Part shown: positions 15,854 to 24,091 of the stretch, one piece after another
How positions within the stretch are numbered: position 1 is the stretch's first letter
Layout: the number at the start of each line of letters is the position of its first letter
Assembly (NCBI GenBank): GCA_002490705.1
Contig: DKUO01000050.1
Span: forward strand, 1-45,782
Direction: 5' to 3'
DNA: 45,782 bases
Source of the DNA: Lachnospiraceae bacterium UBA7202
Lineage (GTDB): Bacteria; Bacillota; Clostridia; Lachnospirales; Lachnospiraceae
Made by a program: the position numbers and the translations under genes
The notes under the pieces: model-generated
What the model was told of the DNA's origin: nothing
Databases searched by the model: none
What the model saw: the letters and a program-made list of their open reading frames with translations, nothing else

Positions 15854-15884
15854 AAGGCCGGTGGGGTTAGATGCTAATTTTTTT

Positions 15885-15923
15885 AGGCAGAGTCTTGACA
15901 AGAAACGGGGCTCTGCCTATAAT
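15885..15923 (+). promoter_or_regulatory. perfect-consensus sigma-A promoter with flanking inverted repeat
   Basis: TTGACA (15895-15900), exactly 17 bp, TATAAT (15918-15923). An 8-bp inverted repeat, AGGCAGAG (15885-15892) and CTCTGCCT (15911-15918), brackets the -35 and abuts the -10, so a dimeric regulator bound there would block RNA polymerase. The repeat is seen; the operator role is inferred. Confidence 0.85.
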
Positions 15924-15968
15924 TACACCTAGATAGTTTGAAATTCAAAGTATTTATGGAGGCATTCT

Positions 15969-17585
15969 ATGAATTGGGATGAGGCAAACAGGGAACTGGA
16001 TCGGAGAAGAGAGAAAGCGTTACTTGGCGGCGGGCCAAACAGAATTGAGAAGCAGCATGCGTCCGGCAAGCTGACAGCCAGAGAGCGGATTGAAATGCTG
16101 CTGGACCCCGGCACCTTTGTGGAGGTGGACGGCTTTTTGGAGTCACGTATTGATGATTTTGATCTGGACAAGAGACGTGTGCCCGGCGACGGCGTGGTGA
16201 CAGGCTACGGCGAGATCGACGGCAGACAGGTTTTTGTGGCCAGCGAGGACTTTACGGTGATCGGCGGTACGCTGGGTGAATATCATTCCTTTAAGATATG
16301 CAGGATTCAGGATATGGCAATGGAAATGAAAGCGCCCTTGATCTGCATTAACGACAGCGGCGGAGCCAGAATAGAGGAGGGAATTTCTTCCCTGAGCGGA
16401 TACAGCGGGATGTTTCTGCGCCACACGAAGGCTTCCGGCGTGATCCCGCAGATTGCAGTGATTCTGGGCCCCTGTTCGGGCGGCGCCTGCTATGCGCCGG
16501 CGATCTGCGATTTTATCTTTATGGTGAAGGACATTTCCAAGATGTTTATTACCGGGCCGAACGTGGTGAAGACCGTAATCAATGAGGAAGTGTCGGTGGA
16601 GGAGCTCGGCGGCGCCGAGGTTCACGCGAAGAAGAGCGGCGTGGCCCACTTTACCTATGACACGGAAAACGAGTGCCTGATGGGGGTGAGGAAACTCCTG
16701 TCCTATCTGCCGAGCAACTGGATGGAGAAGCCGCCAGTGGTAAACACCGTGGAGAGGCAGAGTCTTTCCTCCAAGGTTGGAAAGGTGTTTGGCCGGGGAG
16801 AGGGCGCAAAGCAGGATAATATCAGCCGGACGAAGGCGGCCAAGCTGAAAGACATTGTGCCGGACAATTCCCGGCATGCCTATGATGTAAAGGAAGTGAT
16901 CGACTGCATCGTGGATGAGGGAAGCTTTTTTGAGGTGCAGAAGGAATTTGCGACCAATGCGGTGGTGGGATGGTGCCGCATGGCGGGCAAGGTTGTGGGT
17001 ATTGTGGCGAACCAGCCTAATTCCATGGGCGGTTCTCTGGACTACCACGCTTCCGATAAAATAGCAAGATTTATCAGGTTCTGCGACTGTTTTAACATAC
17101 CGCTGATCACCCTGATTGACGTGCCGGCTTTCCTGCCCGGAACGGCGCAGGAGCACAACGGCATTATTCGTCACGGCGCAAAAATTCTCTACGCCTATTC
17201 GGAGGCCACTGTGCCTAAGATTTCGCTGATTATGAGAAAGGCTTACGGCGGCGCTTATATCGCCATGAACTCCAAGGAGATGGGAGCGGATATCGTGTAT
17301 GCGTGGCCGATTGCGGAGATCGCCGTGATGGGAGCGGACGGCGCGGTCAACATTGCCTTCAAGAGAAAGATCAAGGCAGCGGACGATCCTGAGGCGATGC
17401 GCGCCCAGTGTAAGAAGGAGTACGAGGACAGATTTTTAAATCCCTACGTGGCAGCAGCCAGAGGGTATGTCAATGAGGTAATCAAGCCGGAGGAAACGAG
17501 AGAGGCGCTGTTAAAGGCTCTCCGCGGCCTGAAAAACAAACAGGTAGAGCCGGTGAAGAAGAAACACGGAAACATACCCCTCTAG
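15969..17585 (+). CDS. biotin-dependent carboxyltransferase subunit (propionyl/methylmalonyl-CoA type)
   Basis: 538 residues with two crotonase-fold halves, as in the beta subunit of propionyl-CoA carboxylase or the alpha subunit of methylmalonyl-CoA decarboxylase. It transfers CO2 between biotin and an acyl-CoA. N-domain motifs are KLTARERIEMLLDPGTFVE, NDSGGARIEEG and GPCSGGACYAPA; C-domain motifs are DVPAFLPGTAQEHNGIIRHGAK and MRKAYGGAYIAM; the end, KKHGNIPL, is typical of the family. Between the domains (about 265-300) lies a Lys/Gly-rich segment (VGKVFGRGEGAKQDNISRTK) longer than I expect. No biotin carrier, biotin carboxylase or decarboxylase membrane subunit is adjacent, so the complex is assembled from elsewhere and the exact reaction is open. 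It is transcribed from the consensus promoter above. Confidence 0.85.
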   Translation: MNWDEANRELDRRREKALLGGGPNRIEKQHASGKLTARERIEMLLDPGTFVEVDGFLESRIDDFDLDKRRVPGDGVVTGYGEIDGRQVFVASEDFTVIGGTLGEYHSFKICRIQDMAMEMKAPLICINDSGGARIEEGISSLSGYSGMFLRHTKASGVIPQIAVILGPCSGGACYAPAICDFIFMVKDISKMFITGPNVVKTVINEEVSVEELGGAEVHAKKSGVAHFTYDTENECLMGVRKLLSYLPSNWMEKPPVVNTVERQSLSSKVGKVFGRGEGAKQDNISRTKAAKLKDIVPDNSRHAYDVKEVIDCIVDEGSFFEVQKEFATNAVVGWCRMAGKVVGIVANQPNSMGGSLDYHASDKIARFIRFCDCFNIPLITLIDVPAFLPGTAQEHNGIIRHGAKILYAYSEATVPKISLIMRKAYGGAYIAMNSKEMGADIVYAWPIAEIAVMGADGAVNIAFKRKIKAADDPEAMRAQCKKEYEDRFLNPYVAAARGYVNEVIKPEETREALLKALRGLKNKQVEPVKKKHGNIPL

Positions 17586-17632
17586 CCGAAAAGGAAAACA
17601 AGCGGCGCATAGCGCCATTTGTTTTCCTTCGG
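17586..17632. terminator. long hairpin between convergent genes
   Basis: CCGA (17586-17589) with TCGG (17629-17632), AGGAAAACAA (17592-17601) with TTGTTTTCCT (17619-17628), and GGCGC (17604-17608) with GCGCC (17612-17616) form one long stem directly after the carboxyltransferase stop. It probably acts as a processing or termination structure on one or both strands. Confidence 0.6.
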
Positions 17633-17643
17633 CGAGGGGTAAC

Positions 17644-17696
17644 GAGCAAGCGTCCGTCGAAGACGGACAGGGAGCGCGTTAGCGCGTGCTTGCGAG
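17644..17696 (+). ncRNA. structured element, copy A (three-way junction)
   Basis: Outer stem GCAAGC (17646-17651) with GCTTGC (17688-17693) encloses GTCCGTC-GAA-GACGGAC (17652-17668) and GCGC-GTTA-GCGC (17674-17685). The same plan, with different but complementary stem bases, occurs at 24988-25038 in the rplK leader. It lies between two convergent genes and is called as a structured nucleic acid element, not a characterised RNA. Confidence 0.45.
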
Positions 17697-17701
17697 TCTG
17701 C

Positions 17702-19366
17702 TTATATATGCAGCACAAACGCCTCATAAGGCTTTAAAGTGATTTTGGCGCCGGCGTACCCATTTCCCGTATTGGAGATCAGACAGGACGCCCCGGCGAA
17801 CTCTTCCGGCACGGTAAAAGCTGTCTCGTGGTCACAGAAGCTACAGACCACCAAAAGCTTTTCCTGCTCCAAGGCTCTGGTGTAGACAAACAGCTCTTCG
17901 CTGTCCTCCATCAGGGCCTCATATTTTCCATACACCATGATTGGATGTTCCTTCCGAAGAGCAATCAGCTTTCGGTAGTAATGGAATACGGAATCGGGGT
18001 CGGCTGTCTCGGCTTTGGCGTTGATTTCCTTATAGTTCGGGTTGACAGCAATCCAAGGAGTGCCTGTAGTGAAACCGGCCTGCTCGGAATCGTCCCACTG
18101 CATTGGCGTTCTGGCGTTGTCGCGGCTCTTGAAGGTAATGCAGGGCCAGAATATCTCATGGGATAAGGATCCCTCGCTGCACCATTCCCTGTAGGCGTTA
18201 ATGCTCTCAATGTCTCGAAAGTCGTCGGGACTTTGGAAAGGGTAGTTGGTCATGCCCAGCTCTTCCCCCTGATAGATGTAGGGTGTTCCCTGTAGCATAT
18301 GCAGGCAGGTAGCCAGCATCTTGGCGGAGATTTCCCGATACTGCGGGCGGTCGTCGCCAAAACGGGAGACGGCTCTGGGCTGGTCGTGATTGTCCCAGAA
18401 CAGGCTGTTCCATGCCTGATCGTACAGCGCAGTCTGCCAGCGCGACAAGATCTTTTTTAGGGTGGTGAGGGGCATTTTTTCATCCGTCCATTTTCCGTAC
18501 TTGCCGTCGCCCTCCACATGTTCGAACTGAAATACCATGTTCAGCTCGCGGGCATTTTCGCCCGCATATTGTTTCGCCAGTTCCTTGGTCACACCGGGCG
18601 TCTCGCCCACCGTCATAATATCGTATTTTGACAATACTTTCTCGTTCATTTCCTGCAAATATTTGTGGACATTGGGGCCGTGCACACAGTAGGGGCCATA
18701 GTCTCCGTAGAGACCGTGCACTTCTCCGTCCGGCATTTCCTTTGTCTTGGAAATCATGCTGATCACGTCCATGCGGAAACCGTCGATGCCCTTATCGCAC
18801 CACCATTTCATCATATCGAACACTTCTGTGCGTACCTTACAGTTATCCCAGTTTAAGTCCGGCTGTTTTCTGGAAAACAGATGCAGATAATACATATCGG
18901 TGGCCGCATCATACTGCCATGCCGAACCGCCGAAACAGGAACCCCAGTTGTTGGGTGGCGTCTGCGCATCCTTTCCCTCCCGCCAGATGTAGTAGTCCCG
19001 ATAGTCGTTGTCTTTGGATTTCCGGCTTTCCATGAACCATCTGTGTTCGTCGGAGGTGTGGTTTACCACCAAATCCATGACGATTTTCAGGCCTCTTTCA
19101 TGGGCGGCGGTAAGCAGCGCATCAAAATCTTCCATCGTGCCGAATTCGTCCATAATGTCCTGATAATCGCTGATATCATATCCGTTGTCGTCGCCCGGAG
19201 ACCGATAGATCGGGGAGAGCCAGATCACGTCGATCCCCAAATATTTCAGGTAATCCAAACGGCTGATGATCCCCTGCAAATCTCCGATCCCGTCCCCGTT
19301 GCTGTCCATAAAGCTGCGCGGATATATTTGATAAACAACTGCTTCCTTCCACCATGTTTTTTTCAT
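17702..19366 (-). CDS. malL: GH13 alpha-glucosidase (oligo-1,6-glucosidase type)
   Basis: 554-residue cytoplasmic glycoside hydrolase cleaving alpha-linked glucose from short oligosaccharides. Motifs: WWKEAVVYQIYPRSF, GDGIGD calcium-type loop, DLVVNHTSDEH, nucleophile Asp200 in GFRMDV, acid/base Glu255 in VGETPG, and Asp328 in WDNHDQPR. Val201 after the nucleophile is the residue associated with alpha-1,6 preference in this subfamily. It is co-directional with a second GH13 gene 36 bp upstream, forming a two-enzyme operon next to an AraC-type regulator. The ribosome binding site (AAGGACAGG) is weak. No signal peptide is visible, so imported malto- or isomalto-oligosaccharides are the likely substrates. 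Confidence 0.93.
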   Translation of the reverse strand: MKKTWWKEAVVYQIYPRSFMDSNGDGIGDLQGIISRLDYLKYLGIDVIWLSPIYRSPGDDNGYDISDYQDIMDEFGTMEDFDALLTAAHERGLKIVMDLVVNHTSDEHRWFMESRKSKDNDYRDYYIWREGKDAQTPPNNWGSCFGGSAWQYDAATDMYYLHLFSRKQPDLNWDNCKVRTEVFDMMKWWCDKGIDGFRMDVISMISKTKEMPDGEVHGLYGDYGPYCVHGPNVHKYLQEMNEKVLSKYDIMTVGETPGVTKELAKQYAGENARELNMVFQFEHVEGDGKYGKWTDEKMPLTTLKKILSRWQTALYDQAWNSLFWDNHDQPRAVSRFGDDRPQYREISAKMLATCLHMLQGTPYIYQGEELGMTNYPFQSPDDFRDIESINAYREWCSEGSLSHEIFWPCITFKSRDNARTPMQWDDSEQAGFTTGTPWIAVNPNYKEINAKAETADPDSVFHYYRKLIALRKEHPIMVYGKYEALMEDSEELFVYTRALEQEKLLVVCSFCDHETAFTVPEEFAGASCLISNTGNGYAGAKITLKPYEAFVLHI

Positions 19367-19402
19367 AGGATTTTCCCTGTCCTTTCTGAGAATACATTCT
19401 TA

Positions 19403-21067
19403 TTACATTTCCAATATCAAAAGCTGATATCTGTGAAGGCTGATTCGTGCCTGATTGCCTGCAATGTCACGGTAGTTATTTATGAGCACTTTTTTGTAAG
19501 CCGCTGGCAGCACGATTTCCTGTTCTTCCCGCTGATAGTTTCCGACGACAAGCAGAGTCGGAGTCCCTTTCCGGTAATAGGCCATCAGATTATGCCGTTC
19601 CTGCCACAGGGGTTCCAGAGCGCCGTATACGATGGTCTCTTTGTAGGATGGGTCTTTGCGCAGTGCAATCAGCTTCTTATAAAAGGAGTAGACGGAATCC
19701 GGGTCCTTTGTCTGAGCCTCTGCGTTGATGGCGGTATAATTCGGATTCACCTTAAGCCATGGCGTGCCGGTGGTAAACCCGGCGTTTTTCTCGTCTGACC
19801 ACTGCATGGGGGTGCGTGCGTTGTCACGACTGTATGCAGATATGGCCTTGATTGCTGCTTCCGGGGTAAGGCCGGCGCTTAAGGCGACCTGATATTCATT
19901 GCGGGCGGAAATATCGTCAACTTCATCAATGGATGCGACCGGCAGATTCTCCATCCCCAGTTCCTGTCCCTGATAGATAAAAGGGATACCCCGCAGCATA
20001 AAGTTCAGCGCTGCCAGCATTTTTTTGCTCTTGTCACAGCAGTCGCCTTCCGGTATGTAGCGGCTGACGCCCCGCGGTTCGTCGTGGTTTTCAATGATGT
20101 TGGAGAGAAAACCAATGTCTCCGACTTTTGCCTGAGATGCAAAACAGCATTGTTTGTAATCGTCGGGCGTGATCGGGACAGCGTCGTACCAGCCCTTTTC
20201 GCTGTGGCCGAAGATAGTTTCGTTAAAGTCAAACATACTGGAAAAGTAACCGTCATCCCCAATGAAATCAGGTATCTCTTCAGGCTTTTCGTCAAATACC
20301 TCTCCCACGGAAAAGGCGTCGTATTTTTTGAAGGTGCGGTCCCGCATTTCCCCGAGAAATGTTCCGATCCCCTTCGCCTCCTTCAACATGGCCTGAATGC
20401 TGCACAGACCATCGTCCCGATCCGGTTCATAACTGCGCAGGGGAAGCGCTTTTTTAATATTGATAATGGCGTCGATGCGGAAGCCGCCAAGACCCTTCTC
20501 GAGCCACCAGTTGATATTTTGATAGACTTCCTCCCGAAGCTCCGGGTTTTCCCAGTTTAGGTCAGGCTGCTTTTTGTGAAATACATGTAGGTACTGTTTG
20601 TCTGTACCCGGCAGGTCATCCCACACCGGTCCGCCGAAGTAGGAACGCCAGTTGGTCGGAAGCTCCCCCTCCTTTTTATCTCTTAGATAAAAATAACGGC
20701 CATATTTTCCGTCGGGATCTTCGCAGGCTTTGCGGAACCATTCATGCTCGTCGGAACAGTGATTGACCACAAGATCCATCAGGATAACCATATTCCGCTT
20801 TTTTGCCTCGGCGATCAATCGGTCCATATCCTCCATTGTGCCGAAGCGGGGATCAATGTTGTAGTAGTCGGAGATATCATAGCCCTGATCGGCCAGAGGG
20901 GATTGATAACAGGGGGAGAGCCAGAGGATATCCACGCCAAGGTCCTTAAGATAATCCAGCTTGCTGATAATACCGGGGATATCCCCGATCCCGTCGCCGT
21001 TGGAATCATAGAAGCTTTTGGGATAAATTTGATATGCCACTTTGTCATGCCACCATTTTCTGTTCAT
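19403..21067 (-). CDS. GH13 alpha-glucosidase (second paralogue)
   Basis: 554 residues from the ATG at 21067, chosen because AGGAGGT lies seven bases upstream; a frame extending to 21097 lacks such a site. Motifs: WWHDKVAYQIYPKSF, GDGIGD, DLVVNHCSDEH, nucleophile Asp199 in GFRIDAI, acid/base Glu256 in SVGEVFDE, and Asp329 in ENHDEPRG. Ala200 follows the nucleophile where the downstream paralogue has Val, suggesting a different linkage preference (alpha-1,4 or mixed). It is the first gene of the pair, 115 bp downstream of the AraC-type regulator on the same strand, so the regulator may control this start or be co-transcribed. Confidence 0.92.
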   Translation of the reverse strand: MNRKWWHDKVAYQIYPKSFYDSNGDGIGDIPGIISKLDYLKDLGVDILWLSPCYQSPLADQGYDISDYYNIDPRFGTMEDMDRLIAEAKKRNMVILMDLVVNHCSDEHEWFRKACEDPDGKYGRYFYLRDKKEGELPTNWRSYFGGPVWDDLPGTDKQYLHVFHKKQPDLNWENPELREEVYQNINWWLEKGLGGFRIDAIINIKKALPLRSYEPDRDDGLCSIQAMLKEAKGIGTFLGEMRDRTFKKYDAFSVGEVFDEKPEEIPDFIGDDGYFSSMFDFNETIFGHSEKGWYDAVPITPDDYKQCCFASQAKVGDIGFLSNIIENHDEPRGVSRYIPEGDCCDKSKKMLAALNFMLRGIPFIYQGQELGMENLPVASIDEVDDISARNEYQVALSAGLTPEAAIKAISAYSRDNARTPMQWSDEKNAGFTTGTPWLKVNPNYTAINAEAQTKDPDSVYSFYKKLIALRKDPSYKETIVYGALEPLWQERHNLMAYYRKGTPTLLVVGNYQREEQEIVLPAAYKKVLINNYRDIAGNQARISLHRYQLLILEM

Positions 21068-21182
21068 AACCGTACCTCCTGTCTGCCGTGCACACATTGC
21101 TTTGTTGTGTTATCTACATTTTAATGACATAGGGAGAGAATGTCTTACGGTTATTTGATTAAAAATTACGGTATTATGACTT
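21068..21182 (-). promoter_or_regulatory. regulatory gap upstream of the alpha-glucosidase pair
   Basis: On the minus strand a TAAAAT -10 candidate (21123-21118) lacks a good -35. Instead a GACAT-N9-ATGTC inverted repeat (21126-21144) sits just upstream. A poor -35 with an adjacent repeat fits an activator-dependent promoter, possibly for the neighbouring AraC protein; this is inference. Confidence 0.35.
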
Positions 21183-22106
21183 TTAGCGCGATTCGTTACG
21201 CTTCCGATACTGCAAGGGGGTCGTTCCGGTGCGCTTGCGGAATTCCTGTAAAAAATTTCCCTGATTGTTAAAACCGCATTCTAGGCAAATTTCCATGACC
21301 GGAAGATCGCTTTCCTCCAGAAGACGTTTGGCCTGCTTGATGCGGTATTCGTTGATATATTCCATGGGCGGACACCCGATCGCTTTTTTGAAAAGACGGC
21401 AGAAATATTGTTCGTTCAGGTTTACCTGTCTTGCCAAATCGGAGAGATAAATCTTCTCGCGGTAGCTGCTCTTGATATAAGTGAGGGCCGTCTTGATGGT
21501 CTCCACACGCTTGTCAAAATTTTTTTCCGAGGGCATGAAAAGCCTGTGGGCGGAGAGTGTGGCCAAGATATAAAGAAGGAAGGATTTGATGTACAGCTGG
21601 CTGGTCAGGTCGTTGGTGACGAGGCTGCTGTCGGAAGCGGAATCCTCCGTCCTTTGGCCGAAGGCGCGCATGATATCCAAAAAGGCGTTTCGCAGCGGCA
21701 AAAACGCGGGATGCTGCGGCTCGATACAGCGCGGAAAGAGCAGCTTCCCGTTCTGAATCGGTTTTACCAGATGAATCTGCGCCTCATCATAGGAGTCGAA
21801 GCTCAGGATGCCGGGGGAGAAGACTACGGCGTCCTCCCAATGGCTGGCTGTAGTTTCCGTGATGATGCTGTGCAGTTCGCCGGGGTTGATGAAGTAGAAA
21901 CATTCCGATCCGACCGAAAAAGACTCCATATTGATTTCCAACCGAAATTCTCCGCCGGAAAAATACAGAATTTCCGCCTCATCATGCCAATGATGTTTGA
22001 CGAGCGTGCCTTTTCCCACGGAGTGGGTGCGGTAGGCGGCACAGGGGAAGGATTGGGTTCCGTGCGTCCGGATTTCTTTGAAAACAGAAGACGGTTGGTC
22101 TGTCAT
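21183..22106 (-). CDS. AraC-family regulator with cupin sensor domain
   Basis: 307 residues. The N-terminal cupin-like domain (HHWHDEAEILYFSGGEFRLEIN, then FYFINPGELHSI) probably binds a sugar. The C-terminal AraC/XylS domain has two helix-turn-helix units: IYLSDLARQVNLNEQYFCRLFKKAIG, then the second recognition region MEICLECGFNNQGNFLQEFRKRTGTTPLQYR. AAGGAG precedes the ATG. It is encoded on the same strand just upstream of the two alpha-glucosidases, so activation of those genes in response to an alpha-glucoside is the likely job. A terminator-like hairpin (22151-22195) separates it from the FliD-like gene. Confidence 0.9.
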   Translation of the reverse strand: MTDQPSSVFKEIRTHGTQSFPCAAYRTHSVGKGTLVKHHWHDEAEILYFSGGEFRLEINMESFSVGSECFYFINPGELHSIITETTASHWEDAVVFSPGILSFDSYDEAQIHLVKPIQNGKLLFPRCIEPQHPAFLPLRNAFLDIMRAFGQRTEDSASDSSLVTNDLTSQLYIKSFLLYILATLSAHRLFMPSEKNFDKRVETIKTALTYIKSSYREKIYLSDLARQVNLNEQYFCRLFKKAIGCPPMEYINEYRIKQAKRLLEESDLPVMEICLECGFNNQGNFLQEFRKRTGTTPLQYRKRNESR

Positions 22107-22150
22107 GGAAAATCTCCTTATGTGATTCTAAATAAGTAAATATGAAAGAA

Positions 22151-22195
22151 GGGCTGTTGCTTTGGCAGACGATAAATCTGCTTCTGCAACAGCCC
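22151..22195 (-). terminator. terminator of the FliD-like gene
   Basis: GGGCTGTTGC (22151-22160) pairs with GCAACAGCCC (22186-22195), and inner GCAGA/TCTGC adds to the stem. On the minus strand it is followed by a TTCTTTC tract. It lies 16 bases past the FliD-like stop codon. Confidence 0.75.
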
Positions 22196-22211
22196 GTGCG
22201 TTCATTTGTGA

Positions 22212-23525
22212 TTAACAATAGCTGTTAAACATCATGCCGCTGTACGCGCTTGTGATATAAGGACTTGCGAAGTTCTTTCCGGGGTTCTTGTAAGCCACGA
22301 TCACATTGTTGACATAGTGCATCGGGTTCAAGGATACCTGATTGGATTTGCGAAGGACGGAATTGGTAAAGCCCTTCATGGAAGCAAACGCTTCCTTGGC
22401 ATCTTCGCTGGTAGCCTTCTGACGCAGTACGTTGTTGTCTACCTCCAGTGTGCCGTCCAGATTCAGGTTCAATCCCGCGGAGGTGAGTCCCTTTGCGTAA
22501 ACTCTGGCGACGCTGCTCATTTCATTGAAGAGCCGGTTGCTCTTCGGCTGTACTGCGCTGTACTCGGAAACTGCCTGTAGGAAGGAGTTATATCCCTTCA
22601 CCAGTGTGTTGATGTTTTCCGCCAGAGATTCCACGTCGGTCTTGATACCGATGGAAGCCGTCTCGCCTTCCTCGCTGCTCACACCGTTAAGCTGTAGTTC
22701 ATATGTGTTATCCAGTGTGTAGCGGTTGGAAGTGGAAGTGCGTTCCTCGCCGTTGACGGAGAAGGAAGCGTTTGTAGCCGGTGATGCGGTGTAATCCAGT
22801 CCCAGATAATCCACGACCCCGGCGGTTTTGCTGGTGCGCTGGTCCGATATCATGAACTGCGCTTTCTTGCCGTCTTTTAAGCCGGTGGCGTCTGATTCCA
22901 TCCGTAAAGCGGATCCGCCGTTATCATCGGTAATCACCTGCGCAGACATACCGATGTTGGCATTGTTGATCAGTCTGGAAAGGCGTGACTGTATGTCATT
23001 GTTTGTGTCGCTGGCCTTGATGCTGAACTGGAATTCGTAGTTCAGGTCGTCGATCCCCACGTCAAAGGAATAGGTGGCGGGGGAGAGGGTGTTGGGTTCG
23101 TCAGCAGGAAGGAACTTCCCGAGATTTACCTGCGGGGAAGCAAGGTGCTTCACCTCTACCTCATAAGACGGAAAATCATCGTCCGGCTTTTTGGAGCCCA
23201 CGTATTTGGCGGAGGCAATTTCCTCATTACTCGAATAGGCAACCTTCTTATTGAGAAGTTCCTCCTCATCGAGTCCACCGAGAGAAGCAATCGTGTTGCG
23301 AAGCTCTCTGGCATTTTCCTTTATGCCTACGGCAAACTGTTGGGATTCCTTGCTGGTGTCTAAGATGAACAGAGGGGCTTCCTTATTCATCTTGACAATC
23401 GAATTATACACGCTGCGAAGCTCACTCTTCTTATGGGTGTCATAAGGCGTGCTCGACTTCGGCGCATAGGTCGTCATATAGAAATTATAGACATTGGTTA
23501 AGTTGTTGATTGTGTTGTAAGCCAT
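22212..23525 (-). CDS. FliD-like flagellar cap family protein, non-canonical
   Basis: 437 residues from the ATG at 23525, fixed by GGAGGG upstream. Residues about 300-400 resemble the FliD C-terminal region (LAENINTLVKGYNSFLQAVSEY, then LTSAGLNLNLDGTLEVDNNVLRQ). The N-terminus does not carry the usual FliD start (GLASGLDTD-type); it begins MAYNTINNLTNVYNFYMTTY. The protein ends in SGMMFNSYC without the usual terminal coiled-coil. It may be a specialised cap or adhesin paralogue exported by the flagellar system. It stands alone, with its own terminator, and its leader contains ACGGA motifs (23540-23544 and a hairpin loop within 23569-23582) that CsrA could bind. Confidence 0.7.
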   Translation of the reverse strand: MAYNTINNLTNVYNFYMTTYAPKSSTPYDTHKKSELRSVYNSIVKMNKEAPLFILDTSKESQQFAVGIKENARELRNTIASLGGLDEEELLNKKVAYSSNEEIASAKYVGSKKPDDDFPSYEVEVKHLASPQVNLGKFLPADEPNTLSPATYSFDVGIDDLNYEFQFSIKASDTNNDIQSRLSRLINNANIGMSAQVITDDNGGSALRMESDATGLKDGKKAQFMISDQRTSKTAGVVDYLGLDYTASPATNASFSVNGEERTSTSNRYTLDNTYELQLNGVSSEEGETASIGIKTDVESLAENINTLVKGYNSFLQAVSEYSAVQPKSNRLFNEMSSVARVYAKGLTSAGLNLNLDGTLEVDNNVLRQKATSEDAKEAFASMKGFTNSVLRKSNQVSLNPMHYVNNVIVAYKNPGKNFASPYITSAYSGMMFNSYC

Positions 23526-23909
23526 AAGCCCTCCTTTCCTCCGTGAAAGCATAACAGACACCTCTCGCGGCTCTCCGTAGCCTACAAGGTATCTCGCTGG
23601 GCGTTTCTACATATTAAAATATATACTTACTATTATTTTACCATTTTATCCGCAAAAAAAGCAAGTATTTCGGGAAAAAACGCATAATTTTTTCTCTATA
23701 CACTCTATATATCGTAAGAGAAGTTTATTTTGTAAAGGGGTTTCTGAAAAAACTGTATTTTTTGTATCGGAAAGTGCAAAAAGCGGTTGACTTGGGGCGG
23801 TTCATATGATATATTGTGTGAGCGAGATAAGATTTAGGTCTTTTTTTTATGCTTAAAATAATGAGAGATACAAGATCAAACGAATCGTAATACAGGTGGA
23901 GGTGGCAAG
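23526..23909. other. divergent intergenic region, FliD-like gene / rpmG
   Basis: 384 bp without a gene. It holds the FliD-like leader on the minus strand (to about 23590), an AT-rich middle with no convincing sigma-28 match, and the rpmG promoter at 23787-23815. Confidence 0.6.
23787..23815 (+). promoter_or_regulatory. sigma-A promoter of rpmG-secE-nusG
   Basis: TTGACT (23787-23792), 17 bp, TATATT (23810-23815), about 95 bp before the rpmG start. Confidence 0.75.
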
Positions 23910-24059
23910 ATGCGCACAAGAATCACATTGGCATGCACAGAGTGCAAACAGCGTAACTACAATACAACGAAGGACAAGAAGACTCATCCTGATCGGATGG
24001 AGACAAAGAAATATTGCAGATTCTGCAAGAGACATACTCTGCATAAGGAGACGAAGTAA
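23910..24059 (+). CDS. rpmG: 50S ribosomal protein L33
   Basis: 49-residue zinc-ribbon type L33 with both cysteine pairs (CTECKQ and CRFCKR), so this is the zinc-binding form. It is shorter than many gene-finder cut-offs. GGAGGTGG precedes the ATG at 23910. Standard placement directly upstream of secE-nusG. No tRNA-Trp is seen between rpmG and secE, where some Clostridia carry one. Confidence 0.95.
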   Translation: MRTRITLACTECKQRNYNTTKDKKTHPDRMETKKYCRFCKRHTLHKETK

Positions 24060-24091
24060 CGGGTCGTCGTTTTGAAAAGGAGAGAGTTACT

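Noticed and set aside
16143..17174. Long open frame (343 codons) on the strand opposite the carboxyltransferase gene
   Set aside because: It is fully antisense to a gene with clear family motifs, is rich in His, Arg and Leu as expected from mirrored codons, and has no ribosome binding site. Similar frames opposite pfp, rpoB and rpoC were dropped for the same reason.
23583..23660. Sigma-28 promoter for the FliD-like gene
   Set aside because: The best candidate (TAAT-N15-GCGAGATA on the minus strand) matches the -10 consensus at only about half its positions, far worse than the promoter at 1539-1565.
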